NCBI RefSeq assembly: GCF_019720915.1
Contig: NZ_JAHKSI010000009.1
Span: 1 to 62,957, forward strand
Origin: Alkalihalobacillus sp. TS-13
GTDB lineage: Bacteria; Bacillota; Bacilli; Bacillales; Fictibacillaceae
Length of the DNA stretch: 62,957 nucleotides
Direction: 5' to 3'
Part shown: piece by piece, positions 43,142 through 52,658 of the stretch
Layout of the letters: every line of letters starts with the position of its first letter
Numbering within the stretch: the stretch's first letter is position 1
Position numbers and translations under genes: made by a program
The notes under the pieces: model-generated
The model's database searches: none
The model's input: only the letters and a program-made list of their open reading frames with translations
Told to the model about the DNA's origin: nothing

Positions 43142-43693
43142 CTATTGGATCTTCTCCACTTGAGTAAACCCAACTTCAACGGGAGTCTCTCTTCCGAACA
43201 TGTTGACGTGGACCTTAAGCTTTTGTTTATCGATGTCGATATCTTCAACAGAGCCTACGAAATTCGCAAAAGGACCTTCTTTGATCTTCACACTTTCTTT
43301 AACTTCATAATCGACTTCAGCTTTTGGTTTTTCAAGTCCCATGCTAGATAGAATACGATCTACTTCTTCAGGTAACAGGGGTGTAGGTTTCGATCCTGAA
43401 CCCGTAGAACCTACGAATCCTGTAACACCAGGTGTATTCCGTACGACATACCAAGAATCGTCTGTCATGACCATCTCTGTCAAGACATACCCTGGGAACA
43501 CCTTCTTCATAGCGGTCTTCTTCTTGCCGTTTTTAATTTCTGTTTCTTCTTCTTGCGGCACAAGCACACGGAAGATCTTATCCTCCATGCCCATTGATTC
43601 AACTCGCTTTTCCAGGTTCGCTTTTACCTTGTTTTCGTATCCAGAATACGTGTGTACTACATACCATCTTTTTTCCATAACTTGTGAGGACAC
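43142..43693 (-). CDS. nusG: transcription termination/antitermination factor NusG
   Basis: A 183-residue NusG with an N-terminal NGN domain (WYVVHTYSGYENKVKANLEK, then VFPGYVLTEMVM) and a C-terminal KOW domain (VKIKEGPFANFVGSVEDID). In Bacillus it favours pausing and Rho-dependent termination. GTG 43693 has a good SD (AAAGGA, five bases); an ATG at 43678 would give the 177-residue length of B. subtilis but has no SD. It follows secE by about 78 bp. Confidence 0.97.
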   Translation of the reverse strand: MSSQVMEKRWYVVHTYSGYENKVKANLEKRVESMGMEDKIFRVLVPQEEETEIKNGKKKTAMKKVFPGYVLTEMVMTDDSWYVVRNTPGVTGFVGSTGSGSKPTPLLPEEVDRILSSMGLEKPKAEVDYEVKESVKIKEGPFANFVGSVEDIDIDKQKLKVHVNMFGRETPVEVGFTQVEKIQ

Positions 43694-43770
43694 GATCGTC
43701 CTTTCCCTCCCAAACGGATATACTTTACCATTGTAGCCATTTGTTTTTCAGATTAATCAAGTACCTTCAA

Positions 43771-43965
43771 TTATTCAAATACGGTTTCAATGACCCAAGT
43801 TAATCCTTGGTCAATCAATGCAAAGAATATTACGATGAAAATTACTGTCGTCAAAACAGTAATTGTGTACTTTGTCAATTCTTTACGATTCGGCCAAGAA
43901 ACCCTTTTTAGTTCCCTGACGACATTAGTGAAAAACCTACCTGTTTTTTGTGCAATACCAGCCAT
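43771..43965 (-). CDS. secE: protein translocase subunit SecE
   Basis: A 64-residue SecE with a short amphipathic helix carrying the RELKRVSWPNRKEL motif (18-31) and one membrane helix (about 35-58), the minimal Gram-positive form. It clamps the SecY halves together. GGGGGGT precedes the ATG by seven bases. It lies between rpmG and nusG, the standard order. Confidence 0.97.
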   Translation of the reverse strand: MAGIAQKTGRFFTNVVRELKRVSWPNRKELTKYTITVLTTVIFIVIFFALIDQGLTWVIETVFE

Positions 43966-44117
43966 TTATTTTACCCCCCAGTAAAATTGGTTATGAATGA
44001 AAAACTCCCTAAACTTACCGTTTTGCCATGTTGATTTGCATAAAGTGACAGGTTCAATGTTGAATCGGCGGCTACCGTAGGCAATACGGTTCTATTTATC
44101 TGATCGTTGGACGGATT

Positions 44118-44267
44118 TCATTTGGTTTCACGATGTAACGTGTGCGTCTGGCAATGTTTGCAGAACTTTTTCATTTCGATTCGACCTTGATCACTTGCTT
44201 TGTTCTTCTTAGTCGAATAGTTTCGTTGCTTACATTGTTCACAAGCAAGTATGACCTTCGTACGCAT
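44118..44267 (-). CDS. rpmG: 50S ribosomal protein L33
   Basis: A 49-residue L33 (bL33), translated by hand from ATG 44267 to TGA 44118. It begins [19 protein letters not shown] and ends [10 protein letters not shown]. Cys9, Cys12, Cys36 and Cys39 form the zinc site, so it is a C+ paralogue of the type found before secE in Bacillus (rpmGB). A strong promoter lies 80 bp upstream. Confidence 0.95.
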   Translation of the reverse strand: MRTKVILACEQCKQRNYSTKKNKASDQGRIEMKKFCKHCQTHTLHRETK

Positions 44268-44346
44268 CAGTAATCATCTCCAGAACACATCAAAAATCCG
44301 AACAATTTTCGAGTTTAACCCATACTTTGTCCATTTTATGCTATAC

Positions 44347-44375
44347 ACTTTATCACAGGGGTATAGTCCTGTCAA
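44347..44375 (-). promoter_or_regulatory. rpmG-secE-nusG promoter (sigma-A, extended -10)
   Basis: On the minus strand TTGACA (44370-44375), 17 bp ending TGA, TAAAGT (44347-44352). Predicted start near 44340 leaves about 73 nt before rpmG. Confidence 0.82.
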
Positions 44376-44460
44376 CGCAACCAGAGCGTGCTCCGAAGCA
44401 CTCCGGACATGTTTTTCAAATGTATATTTGTGACTTTTGAAGCAGCATTAAAGTCTAAAA

Positions 44461-44675
44461 AGTCGAAAAGTTGACGAATCAGAAATAAGAAGTTCAAGGC
44501 ACGATGGTTTTAAGGACCGGAGCGACAGCGATACTTGCATCATTACTACGAGTTGTACCGAGGAAGCTTTCTCCAAATGTTTACTAGTAGACGCAAGTAC
44601 ATACGCTCTTTCATAGAGCCGTAAAACGAAGTAACGTAGAAATTCGCAGTTTATCATTCATTGGCTTTTTGAGTC
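44461..44675. repeat. R4 element, copy 2 (sigH-rpmG gap)
   Basis: The gap 44268-44860 has no gene. This part shares with 30943-31132 the ordered blocks CGAATCAG, AAGAAGTTCAAGGC, GATGGTTTT, AGGACCGG, AACGTAGAAATTCGC and a TTTATCATTCATTGGCTTTT-like end. Its centre is longer than in copy 1. A different stretch of 74 bp sits between the shared flanks. Confidence 0.7.
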
Positions 44676-44687
44676 ACCTATAAAGTG

Positions 44688-44719
44688 CAAGAAAAAAACA
44701 GGGACATATCCTTCCCTGT
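44688..44719 (-). terminator. sigH terminator
   Basis: On the minus strand ACAGGGA pairs with TCCCTGT around AGGATATG, followed by TTTTTTC. It lies beyond the R5 copy, about 140 bp after the sigH stop codon. Confidence 0.78.
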
Positions 44720-44769
44720 CAATCAATGAATGCGCGTTCAAAAGTCGCCGTATTATTTCGATCTTTTTT

Positions 44770-44860
44770 ACAGTTGAAGAAGTATTTATTACTTTCTTCA
44801 GTTTAAGCGTAACTAGGCTCAGCCACAGGCTTGACTTTGCCAAGTTTTCTTTAAACTTCG
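44770..44860 (-). repeat. R5 two-hairpin repeat, copy 2 (3' of sigH)
   Basis: It contains GAAGTATTTATTACTTTC, then AACTAGGCTCAGCC, then a GGCTTGACTTTGCCAAG hairpin followed by TTTTCTTT, in the same order as 3058-3147. It abuts the sigH stop codon just as copy 1 abuts salA. Confidence 0.6.
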
Positions 44861-45511
44861 CTATAATCCAACTTCTCTTAACTCGAGATAACGTTCAAGT
44901 TTTCTTTTTACTCGTTGAAGGGCATTGTCAATTGATTTCACGTGACGATTCAAATCAACTGAAATCTCCTGATAAGATCGTCCATCAAGATAAAGCATCA
45001 ATACTTTCCGTTCCAGATCACTTAACAGTTCTCCCATTTTGAGTTCGATATCATCAAATTCTTCTTGATTGATGATCAGCTCTTCCGGGTCTGTTACCCT
45101 TGAACCACATATGACATCTAACAGCGTCCGATCAGATTCTTCATCATAGATTGGTTTATCGAGTGATACGTATGAATTAAGCGGAATGTGTTTTTGTCTT
45201 GTTGCAGTTTTTATGGCGGTTATCATCTGGCGAGTAATACAAAGTTCAGCGAAAGCTTTGAAAGAAGATAGCTTGTCCTCTTTAAAATCACGGATAGCTT
45301 TGTAAAGTCCAATCATACCTTCTTGAATGATGTCTTCGCGATCCGCACCAATCAAAAAATAAGACCGTGCTTTTGCGCGGACGAAATTCTTGTACTTGTT
45401 GATTAAGTATTCAAGTGCGGGGCTATTACCTTCGTGAACCTGCTCCACAATCAACTCATCTTCAAGCTCGTCAAATTTCGGGTGTACAATCTCTTTGAGT
45501 TCTATGCTCAC
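44861..45511 (-). CDS. sigH: RNA polymerase sporulation sigma factor SigH
   Basis: A 216-residue sigma-70 family factor for early stationary-phase and sporulation-entry genes. Region 2 has FVRAKARSYFLIGADREDI and QEGMIGLYKAIRDF (about 42-80), and region 4 has LSDLERKVLMLYLDGRSYQE (about 161-180) with an HTH. The start is GTG 45511, six bases after GGAGGG; the frame is open to 45529. The N-terminus differs from B. subtilis but the rest is very close. It follows rae1 by about 70 bp. Confidence 0.97.
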   Translation of the reverse strand: MSIELKEIVHPKFDELEDELIVEQVHEGNSPALEYLINKYKNFVRAKARSYFLIGADREDIIQEGMIGLYKAIRDFKEDKLSSFKAFAELCITRQMITAIKTATRQKHIPLNSYVSLDKPIYDEESDRTLLDVICGSRVTDPEELIINQEEFDDIELKMGELLSDLERKVLMLYLDGRSYQEISVDLNRHVKSIDNALQRVKRKLERYLELREVGL

Positions 45512-45582
45512 GAGAATCCCTCCGACCATGGCGACCTAGATATAGAAATATTATACAGTCACATTCGACAAGCGTCAACCAC

Positions 45583-46092
45583 TCACCGGTCCCCTCGCCG
45601 CCATTTTTCAAAAATTTCTGCCACTTCATCTGACAGTGTCAAGGCTGAAGAGCGCCTTTCATTTTGAATATCTTTCACTTTTCGACTGATTCTTTTTTCG
45701 ATATTGTCTACCTCGATTGCCAGCTCCCGAGCAGACTTCCGCAAAGCTCCAAGGCCGAATGTAACCCATTGTTCAAGAAAATCAGATGTAGCTACATGGA
45801 TTTTGGTGCGGATGTCTTTCAGTTCTTTTGCCAGCTTTTCAATTCGCTCATCTGCCGATTCATTCTCTTTTGTAAAAATAACTTCGATCCGATAGTTTTT
45901 GAATTTCGTTTCGTTTCCAGGTACATAATGGGCATCAAAAACGACGATAACTCTCATGCCCGTATATGCCTGGTATTCTGCCATCTTATCGACCAAGAGA
46001 TCACGTGCAGCGGCAAGGTCATCATCCCTAAGGATTCGGAGGTCCGGCCAATCCCCTATCATGTTATAGCCGTCAACCAGTAGAATCTCCAT
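45583..46092 (-). CDS. rae1: ribosome-associated endoribonuclease Rae1 (YacP, NYN/PIN domain)
   Basis: A 169-residue NYN-domain nuclease. The N-terminal LLVDGYNMIG (4-13) with Asp7, VVFDAHY (50-56) and TSDFLEQ (101-108 region) supply the acidic active-site residues of the PIN fold. In B. subtilis Rae1 (YacP) enters the ribosomal A site and cuts certain mRNAs during translation. It lies two bases after rlmB, in the conserved cysS-mrnC-rlmB-rae1-sigH order. Confidence 0.93.
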   Translation of the reverse strand: MEILLVDGYNMIGDWPDLRILRDDDLAAARDLLVDKMAEYQAYTGMRVIVVFDAHYVPGNETKFKNYRIEVIFTKENESADERIEKLAKELKDIRTKIHVATSDFLEQWVTFGLGALRKSARELAIEVDNIEKRISRKVKDIQNERRSSALTLSDEVAEIFEKWRRGDR

Positions 46093-46094
46093 CG

Positions 46095-46841
46095 TTATTC
46101 ACCGGAAGACCTTCGTTGCCTGAATACTTCGTACATCAACAGACCTGCAGCCACCGAAGCATTCAAGGAAGTCACTTTACCTTTCATTGGAAGAGATACG
46201 AGAAAATCACATTTTTCTTTCACCAATCGACCGATCCCTTTTCCCTCGCTTCCTACGACCAACCCAATGGGCATATCGTATTTCGCATCAGTGTAGTCCT
46301 GGTCTCCTCTGGCATCTGTCGCAACAAACCATACTCCACGCGCCTTCAGGTCTTCAATCGTCCTTGCAATATTCGTCACACGGACAACGGGCACGTACTC
46401 AATTGCACCTGTCGAAGCCTTTGCCACAGCAGAGGTCAATCCTACAGCCCTTCGTTTCGGTATGATCACGCCATGCGCACCGGAAGCATCGGCTGTCCTT
46501 AAAATCGACCCGAGATTATGAGGGTCTTCGATTTCATCCAACACAAGGAAGAATGGATCTTCATTCTGTTTTTTCGCTAGATCGAAAATATCCTCGATAT
46601 CTGCATAATCATAAGCTGCTACATAAGCCAGGACACCTTGATGATTGACGCCTTCAGCCAGGGAATCCAGCTTTTTCTTTGGGACATACTGGACTTGGAT
46701 CCGTTCTTTCTTAGCCTGACTGATGACTTGTCCGATCGACCCTTTCTGTGCCCCTTCTGCCACAATGATCTTGTTGATGTCTCGTCCAGATCGAAGTGCT
46801 TCGAGGACAGGGTTCCTTCCGGATACGATATCATTATTCAT
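46095..46841 (-). CDS. rlmB: 23S rRNA (guanosine-2'-O-)-methyltransferase RlmB (SpoU family)
   Basis: A 248-residue SPOUT enzyme. The N-terminal substrate-binding domain is at 1-75. The trefoil-knot SAM domain carries [20 protein letters not shown] (103-122), [12 protein letters not shown] and the C-terminal [20 protein letters not shown]. It methylates G2251-type 23S positions or, in B. subtilis, a nearby site. It overlaps mrnC by four bases (ATGA). Confidence 0.93.
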   Translation of the reverse strand: MNNDIVSGRNPVLEALRSGRDINKIIVAEGAQKGSIGQVISQAKKERIQVQYVPKKKLDSLAEGVNHQGVLAYVAAYDYADIEDIFDLAKKQNEDPFFLVLDEIEDPHNLGSILRTADASGAHGVIIPKRRAVGLTSAVAKASTGAIEYVPVVRVTNIARTIEDLKARGVWFVATDARGDQDYTDAKYDMPIGLVVGSEGKGIGRLVKEKCDFLVSLPMKGKVTSLNASVAAGLLMYEVFRQRRSSGE

Positions 46842-47269
46842 CTGCTTTCCCCTCCTTCAGGTTTTTCTACGATGGTTATCGCCTTTTCAATGATCGAATC
46901 CAAACGCTCTTGACTGTCGGATAAATACAGAAATCCAATCAAGGCTTCAAAGGCTGTCCCATATCGGTAGGTCTGGATGTCTGTATTTTTCGGAATCGTA
47001 CCCATTTTACTATTCCTTCCCCTACGGACCACGCCTTGTTCTTCTTCCGTCAGTTCAAGGTTCTCAAGCATCGCCAAAATGACAGATGCTTGAGCTCTGG
47101 CTGAAACGTAACGAGTAGAAAGCTTGTGAAGCTGGTGTGGTTTGACCTCTCCTTTCCCTAACAAATAGGAACGGATGTACACTTCATAGACAGCATCCCC
47201 AATATAAGCGAGCGCAGAGGATTTCAATTGTTTCGGATCTGCGATTGACTGACTGTAAGGCTCCTTCAT
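46838..47269 (-). CDS. mrnC: mini-ribonuclease 3 MrnC
   Basis: A 143-residue RNase III-like enzyme without the double-stranded RNA-binding domain. In Bacillus it matures 23S rRNA ends. [20 protein letters not shown] (18-37) holds the catalytic Asp, and the second acidic motif [13 protein letters not shown] lies near 110-122. ATG 47269 overlaps the cysS stop by four bases. A GTG at 47284 with SD AAGGAG is an alternative start. It is inside the cysE-cysS operon. Confidence 0.92.
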   Translation of the reverse strand: MKEPYSQSIADPKQLKSSALAYIGDAVYEVYIRSYLLGKGEVKPHQLHKLSTRYVSARAQASVILAMLENLELTEEEQGVVRRGRNSKMGTIPKNTDIQTYRYGTAFEALIGFLYLSDSQERLDSIIEKAITIVEKPEGGESR

Positions 47270-48669
47270 GATTTCCGTTTCCACCTTACTCCTTGAGGAG
47301 TATCTTCAAGTATGATGCCTTGCTCAATCAAGTTGTCTCGGATTTCATCAGCAAGCTGAAAGTTCTTTTCTTTACGTGCTTGATTCCGTTTTTCGATCAA
47401 TCCTTCGATGTCTTCGTCCAATAACTCCTTATCAGCTTTAAGAACCAAGCCTAGGACCTCTCCGATTTCCGTAATAACTGCAACGAATTTCTCTAACACC
47501 TCAATGGTTGTATTCTTTTTTTGTAGGTATACATTCGATTCTTTAGACAAATCGAACAAGGTTGCGATTGCGTTCGAGGTGTTGAAATCATCATCCATTT
47601 CCTTGATGAACCGCTGCTTGTAATCCTCGATTTTTTGCAGCCATTTTTCATTATCAACACTGAGATCCGCACTATGCTCGATACGATGTTCGAGGTTTTC
47701 AACAGTCGTTCGGATCCGGTCTAAACTTGTCATTGCACTTTCAAGCAGTTCTTCAGTAAAGTTAATCGGGTGTCTGTAATGGACATTCAGCATGAAGAAC
47801 CGGAACGCTTGAGGGTCAACCTTTTTGATCAGCTCGTGCAGGAGGATGAAGTTCCCGAGTGACTTCGACATTTTTTCATTGTTGATGTTAATATACCCGT
47901 TATGCATCCAATAATTTGCCATCTTCTTATTATTCAATGCTTCAGATTGAGCAATCTCGTTTTCATGGTGAGGAAACGATAGGTCTTGCCCGCCTGCGTG
48001 GATGTCAATTGTGTCTCCAAGATATTTTTTCACCATGGCAGAGCACTCGATATGCCAACCTGGCCTTCCTTTTCCCCACGGGCTTTCCCAGAAGATTTCT
48101 CCTTCCTTGGCTGTTTTCCATAAGACGAAATCTAACGGATCTTCCTTGTGTTCTCCTATCTGGATCCTGGCACCTACACGGAGTTCATCAATCGATTGCT
48201 GGGAAAGCTTCCCGTAATCCTTGAATTTCTTCGTCCTGAAATAGACGTCTCCACCTGATTCATAGGCGTATCCTTTTTCAATCAAGGTTTCAATGAATTC
48301 GATGATATCGTCCATGGTTTCAGTTACACGTGGATGGAGATCGGCTTTTCTGACATTCAATTCGGATGTATCGTTGTGGTAGGCCTCTATGAACCTTTCC
48401 GCTAGACTTGGCACTTCCTCACCAAGTTCTCTTGCAGCCTTGATGATTTTGTCATCGACATCTGTGAAGTTTGAGATGAAATGAACATCATATCCTCGAT
48501 ACTCGAGATAACGGCGAACCGTATCGAAGACGATCGGCGGTCTCGCATTTCCGATATGAATGTAGTTGTAGACAGTCGGTCCACACACATACATGCTCAC
48601 TTTTCCTTCTTCAATCGGTTTGAATGGTTCTTTTTGCCGGGTCAATGTGTTATAAATGTGAATGCTCAT
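47266..48669 (-). CDS. cysS: cysteine-tRNA ligase
   Basis: A 467-residue class I synthetase charging tRNA-Cys. HIGN (38-41) and KMSKS (266-270) bind ATP. Zinc ligands Cys29, Cys209, His234 and Glu238 match those of the E. coli enzyme in residue and number. Its ATG overlaps the cysE stop by four bases. It is regulated with cysE by the upstream tRNA-Cys T-box. Confidence 0.97.
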   Translation of the reverse strand: MSIHIYNTLTRQKEPFKPIEEGKVSMYVCGPTVYNYIHIGNARPPIVFDTVRRYLEYRGYDVHFISNFTDVDDKIIKAARELGEEVPSLAERFIEAYHNDTSELNVRKADLHPRVTETMDDIIEFIETLIEKGYAYESGGDVYFRTKKFKDYGKLSQQSIDELRVGARIQIGEHKEDPLDFVLWKTAKEGEIFWESPWGKGRPGWHIECSAMVKKYLGDTIDIHAGGQDLSFPHHENEIAQSEALNNKKMANYWMHNGYININNEKMSKSLGNFILLHELIKKVDPQAFRFFMLNVHYRHPINFTEELLESAMTSLDRIRTTVENLEHRIEHSADLSVDNEKWLQKIEDYKQRFIKEMDDDFNTSNAIATLFDLSKESNVYLQKKNTTIEVLEKFVAVITEIGEVLGLVLKADKELLDEDIEGLIEKRNQARKEKNFQLADEIRDNLIEQGIILEDTPQGVRWKRKS

Positions 48670-49313
48670 TTCAACTCACTCCTTCTTAAAAACTCGATAT
48701 CTTCTTTCAAACGTTCGATTTCTTTCTCCATCACTTTCAATTTATCCGATACCGGGTCCGGAAGGTCGCTATGGTCGAGATCACCTTTCACGCGAACACC
48801 ATCTTGAACCACTACCTTGCCAGGTATACCGACGACTGTGGAATTTTGGGGTACATCTTGTAAAACGACCGATCCCGCTCCCACCTTAGAACACTTACCT
48901 ATCGTGATCGAACCTAAAACTTTCGCACCTGTTGCAACCAATGTATGATCTTCAAGCGTCGGGTGACGTTTACCTTTTTCTTTCCCGGTTCCACCTAATG
49001 TTACGCCCTGGAATAAGGTTACGTTATCTCCGATTTCACATGTTTCGCCAATGACGACACCCATTCCATGGTCAATGAAACAGCGTCTGCCCACCTTTGC
49101 CCCAGGATGTATTTCAATACCAGTAAAGAAACGGCTCAATTGCGATATGACGCGGGCCATAAAGAAGAATTTCTTTTTCCAGAAAAAATGCGCGAAGCGA
49201 TGCGCCCAAATGGCATGTAGACCTGAATAAGTCAAAATCACTTCAATATAGCTTCTTGCAGCAGGGTCTTGGTCGAATACCACATCGATATCTTCCTTCA
49301 AGGTTTTAAACAT
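48666..49313 (-). CDS. cysE: serine O-acetyltransferase
   Basis: A 215-residue left-handed beta-helix enzyme that makes O-acetylserine for cysteine synthesis. The N-terminal helical domain (1-60) is short, as in Bacillus. The hexapeptide region contains [21 protein letters not shown] (about 68-88) with the catalytic His. ATG 49313 is eight bases after GAGAGGAG; the GTG at 49322 is too close. A 300 bp gap with repeats separates it from its T-box. Confidence 0.95.
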   Translation of the reverse strand: MFKTLKEDIDVVFDQDPAARSYIEVILTYSGLHAIWAHRFAHFFWKKKFFFMARVISQLSRFFTGIEIHPGAKVGRRCFIDHGMGVVIGETCEIGDNVTLFQGVTLGGTGKEKGKRHPTLEDHTLVATGAKVLGSITIGKCSKVGAGSVVLQDVPQNSTVVGIPGKVVVQDGVRVKGDLDHSDLPDPVSDKLKVMEKEIERLKEDIEFLRRSELK

Positions 49314-49404
49314 ATACGTCACTCCTCTCCACTATGATTTCTTTTATCCAAAACCTTTACATGCGCTTTGGTTTTTTTTACGAAATTCATTCCCAGATGT
49401 CTTT

Positions 49405-49489
49405 TTAACGGACACCAGAGACCTTATTGAGTAGAAAATATGGAAAAGCAGCTGTTTTGTACACAAATAGCGTCTCTCCTGTCCGTTAA
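49405..49489. repeat. R2 palindromic element, single copy
   Basis: An 85 bp element starting TTAACGGACACCAGAGACC and ending GTCTCTCCTGTCCGTTAA, with the centre GGAAAAGCAGCTGTTTT. The ends are inverted repeats of about 18 bp. Size, ends and centre match 10624-10707. It lies between the T-box terminator and cysE, inside the cysE 5' leader. Confidence 0.75.
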
Positions 49490-49517
49490 ATTTTTCTCTT
49501 TAAAAAATTATTTCTTA

Positions 49518-49592
49518 GAGGTCTCGCCTGGGCTCGTTTTTCTCGCAGGGATGTCGCGAATTTCACTCAATCATCTCTAAACGAATCAACAT
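49518..49592 (+). repeat. E-family element, right-end fragment
   Basis: GGTCTCGCCTGGGCTCGTTT, then TCTCGCAGGGATGTCGCGAA and TTTCACT, matching the right end of the copy at 56521-56795 (GGTCTCGCCTGGCTCGCTTT, CCCGCAGGAGTGTCGCGAA). The left end is missing. Confidence 0.6.
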
Positions 49593-49620
49593 TAAGCTTT
49601 AACGGAGCATAATAAATGAA

Positions 49621-49865
49621 ATAAAAAACGCCTCTGTGATTACTCACAGAGACGCTTTCGGCGCGGTCCCACTCTGTTTAGAAGAACGAATGCTCTTCTC
49701 TCTCAGCTTCCTCTAACGGTGGAAAAACCGCTCCTATCTACTCGCTTCAATAAGAGTCTCAGAGGTGCATTTCAGGCGTCCTTCCTTGAACCACTTTCAG
49801 CCGATGATGGTTCTCTCTACTAAGAAAGGGCACACCTTACTTCTCCTCTTCACAGATTTATCATC
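49621..49865 (-). promoter_or_regulatory. T-box riboswitch, tRNA-Cys (UGC specifier), controlling cysE-cysS
   Basis: On the minus strand the T-box sequence AGAGTGGGACCGCG (49662-49675) is followed by a strong terminator, GCGTCTCTGTG pairing with CACAGAGGCG then TTTTTT. Upstream stem I has the apical GAACCATCATC/AGTGGTTC part, and in the position of the specifier loop the codon TGC (plus-strand 49767-49769, within GAAATGCACC) for cysteine. This fits the gene downstream, cysS. Uncharged tRNA-Cys should favour antitermination. Ends are approximate. Confidence 0.92.
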
Positions 49866-49912
49866 ATTGTTTTCTTTTTACTATATTACATTTCAATTAA
49901 AATGTGTATCGT

Positions 49913-51379
49913 TTAGTTTCCGAATTGCTGGATTGCATCTTCAAGCCTTGCGATGACCACATCTTTACCAAGCAATGATAAAGAATCCGGAAGTTCTGGT
50001 CCGTGGGACTGGCCTGTTGCCGCAACACGGATCGGCATGAACAATTTCTTGCCTTTGTGTCCGGTTGCTTTTTGTGTTGCTTTAATCGCAGACTTGATTT
50101 CAGCAGGTTCGAATGTCTCCATTGGTCTGATTTGTTCAATCAATCCGTTCAACACTTCCGGAACTTGTTCTTCGCTTAACACCTCAGCAGCTGCTTCATT
50201 GTAATCAACAGATTCGTTGAAGAACAATTCCGTCAAAGGCACAATTTCTGCCCCAAACGTAAGCTGCTCTTGATAAAGGGCGACAAGCTTACGAACCCAA
50301 GCTTCCTCTTGTTCATTTCGCTCTTCAGGAACACGTCCAGCACGCTCTAGGTGGGGAACAGTCAATTTCAGTACACGATCGAAGTCAGCTTGCTTGATAT
50401 ATTGGTTGTTCATCCATTCCAATTTTTTCGTATCGAATACTGCTGCCGCTTTAGACAAGCGGTCTGCATCAAAAATCTCGATGAACTGTTCTTTTGTGAA
50501 CAGCTCCTCTTCTCCTTTTGGAGACCAACCAAGCAAAGCGATGAAGTTGAATAGTGCCTCAGGTAAATAGCCGAGGTCTTCATATTGCTCGATGAATTGG
50601 ATCGTCGATTCATCACGCTTACTGAGCTTTTTGCGGTTTTCGTTAACGATCAAAGTCATATGACCGAATTTTGGTTCTTCCCATCCGAAAGCTTCATAAA
50701 TCATCTGTTGCTTTGGTGTATTCGAAATATGATCGTCTCCGCGTAAAATATGAGAAATCATCATATGATGATCATCAACAGCAACTGCGAAGTTGTAGGT
50801 CGGAATACCATCTTTTTTCACGATAACCCAGTCACCGATTCCATCAGATTCGAAGGTTACACGATCTTTTACGATGTCGATGAACGAATATTCCTTTCCA
50901 CGTGGAACTGCGAAACGAATACTTGGCTTTCTTCCTTCTGCTGCAAGCTTTTCCCGCTCCTCTGGCGTCAAGTGGCGGCACTTTCCGGAATAACGAGGCA
51001 TTTCGCCACGCGCCTGCTGTTCTTCTCTTTCTTGTTCTAGTTCTTCTTCCGTACAATAACATTTATAAGCTAAACCTCGATCGAGCAGATCATTGTAATG
51101 TTCGCGGTAAATATCAATACGCTCCATCTGGCGATATGGACCGTAGTCACCACCGACATCGACACTTTCATCCCAATCGATGCCAAGCCATTTCAAATAG
51201 TTAAGCTGGCTGTATTCGCCGCCTTCTACATTTCTTTTTTGATCGGTATCTTCAATACGGATCACTAATGTACCGTTCTGGCTGCGGGCAAACAAGTAAT
51301 TGAACAAAGCCGCACGCGCATTACCGATATGTAAATGTCCTGTTGGACTGGGTGCATAACGAACTCTTACGTTAGACAT
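49913..51379 (-). CDS. gltX: glutamate-tRNA ligase
   Basis: A 488-residue class I synthetase. HIGN (17-20) and KLSKR (251-255) are intact. The start is ATG 51379, seven bases after AAGGTGA. In Bacillus GltX is non-discriminating: it also charges tRNA-Gln with Glu, which GatCAB amidates. A Cys-x-Cys motif ([10 protein letters not shown], about 105-114) is present. It is the gene before the cysE T-box, as in B. subtilis. Confidence 0.97.
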   Translation of the reverse strand: MSNVRVRYAPSPTGHLHIGNARAALFNYLFARSQNGTLVIRIEDTDQKRNVEGGEYSQLNYLKWLGIDWDESVDVGGDYGPYRQMERIDIYREHYNDLLDRGLAYKCYCTEEELEQEREEQQARGEMPRYSGKCRHLTPEEREKLAAEGRKPSIRFAVPRGKEYSFIDIVKDRVTFESDGIGDWVIVKKDGIPTYNFAVAVDDHHMMISHILRGDDHISNTPKQQMIYEAFGWEEPKFGHMTLIVNENRKKLSKRDESTIQFIEQYEDLGYLPEALFNFIALLGWSPKGEEELFTKEQFIEIFDADRLSKAAAVFDTKKLEWMNNQYIKQADFDRVLKLTVPHLERAGRVPEERNEQEEAWVRKLVALYQEQLTFGAEIVPLTELFFNESVDYNEAAAEVLSEEQVPEVLNGLIEQIRPMETFEPAEIKSAIKATQKATGHKGKKLFMPIRVAATGQSHGPELPDSLSLLGKDVVIARLEDAIQQFGN

Positions 51380-51468
51380 AATGATCTCACCTTCCACATT
51401 TTCTTTGTAGCTATTCTATCATAGTTGTAAAGCGCCTTCCTGTTAATGATTCCCACCAACACGTATTG

Positions 51469-51942
51469 CTATTTCTCCATCAATACGACAGCCTGGGCGG
51501 CGATTCCCTCACCTCTACCCGTAAATCCTAGTTTTTCCGTCGTGGTCGCTTTTATGTTCACTTGATTAAGGTCAGCCTCCAGCAATTCAGCGACAACGTT
51601 TCTCATATCATCAATATGAGGAGCCATCTTCGGGAGCTGGGCGATAATCGTTGCGTCCACATTCCCTAGTGAAAATCCTTTTTCTTTACCCAGTTCATAC
51701 GCACGCTTCAATAGGATTTTCGAATCGATATCTTTAAAATCATCACTCGTATCTGGGAAGTGTTTTCCAAGATCACCCTCCCCGATTGCGCCGAGAACAG
51801 CATCGGTGATGACATGTAAGAGGACATCTGCATCAGAATGTCCGAGCAGACCTTTTTCGTACGGGATAGTTACACCTCCGACGATAAGCGGCCTCCCCTC
51901 AACCAATTGATGTACATCAAAACCTTGTCCTATCCTAAACAT
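51469..51942 (-). CDS. ispF: 2-C-methyl-D-erythritol 2,4-cyclodiphosphate synthase
   Basis: A 157-residue MEP-pathway enzyme forming the cyclic diphosphate. Metal ligands Asp9, His11 (GFDVHQL) and His43 (LLHVITDA) are present; the [14 protein letters not shown] end is intact. The start ATG 51942 overlaps the ispD end by eight bases; the longer frame to 51984 reads into ispD and gives no family match. Length is close to B. subtilis (158). Confidence 0.95.
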   Translation of the reverse strand: MFRIGQGFDVHQLVEGRPLIVGGVTIPYEKGLLGHSDADVLLHVITDAVLGAIGEGDLGKHFPDTSDDFKDIDSKILLKRAYELGKEKGFSLGNVDATIIAQLPKMAPHIDDMRNVVAELLEADLNQVNIKATTTEKLGFTGRGEGIAAQAVVLMEK

Positions 51943-52642
51943 CCTTTTGTTGTGCCTCCCTCTCCCGAATGATTGCATTCGCAAACAACAAATCTTCCTT
52001 TGTCGTCAACTTGATATTTAGATAATCCCCTTCTACGATCGACACAGGTTGTCCAAAATATTCAATCAGACTAGCATCATCTGTACCAAGATGACCTTTC
52101 TCTGCAGCAGCTTCATGTGCATACCGGATAAGGTCCAGATGAAAAGCTTGTGGGGTTTGAACAGCCCACAAGCTACTTCGATCCACAGTCTCGATGACGG
52201 TATCCTGATTGATCCGCTTAACTGTGTCTTTAATCGGCACTGCAAGAACAGCTGCACCACAATCTTTTGCTTTCGTAACAAGGTTATGGATGGATTCAAT
52301 CGAAACGAACGGTCTGGCACCATCATGAATCAATACGAGCGCTTCTGAATCGATCGCTTTTATTCCCTCATACACGCTATGTTGTCTTTCATGACCGCCA
52401 GGGACAATATGTTCAACTTTATCCAATCTATAAGTGGTGACGATCCGTTCGAGTTCAGCCAACTCGTTTTTATTTCCGACAAGGATAATACCACTGCACC
52501 AATCATCCTCTTGAAAAATTCGCAAGGTATGAACGATAAGTGGTATTCCTTGAAGTGTTATGAATTGTTTATTCTTACCTGCACCCATCCGTTTACCTTG
52601 ACCGGCAGCAGGAATGATCACGACATAATTCACACATCTCAT
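51935..52642 (-). CDS. ispD: 2-C-methyl-D-erythritol 4-phosphate cytidylyltransferase
   Basis: A 235-residue MEP-pathway enzyme making CDP-methylerythritol. The CTP-binding [17 protein letters not shown] (11-27) and [12 protein letters not shown] (97-108) motifs are intact. The SD is weak. ATG 52642 is used; a GTG at 52633 would give a start nearer to the family ([11 protein letters not shown]). It lies 16 bases after yacL and is coupled to ispF. Confidence 0.94.
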   Translation of the reverse strand: MRCVNYVVIIPAAGQGKRMGAGKNKQFITLQGIPLIVHTLRIFQEDDWCSGIILVGNKNELAELERIVTTYRLDKVEHIVPGGHERQHSVYEGIKAIDSEALVLIHDGARPFVSIESIHNLVTKAKDCGAAVLAVPIKDTVKRINQDTVIETVDRSSLWAVQTPQAFHLDLIRYAHEAAAEKGHLGTDDASLIEYFGQPVSIVEGDYLNIKLTTKEDLLFANAIIREREAQQKDV

Positions 52643-52658
52643 CTACTTTCCGAAAGGA

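Noticed and set aside
44448-44657. Open frame of 69 codons in the sigH-rpmG gap
   Set aside because: It falls inside the R4 repeat, and the related copy at 30943-31132 does not keep the frame.
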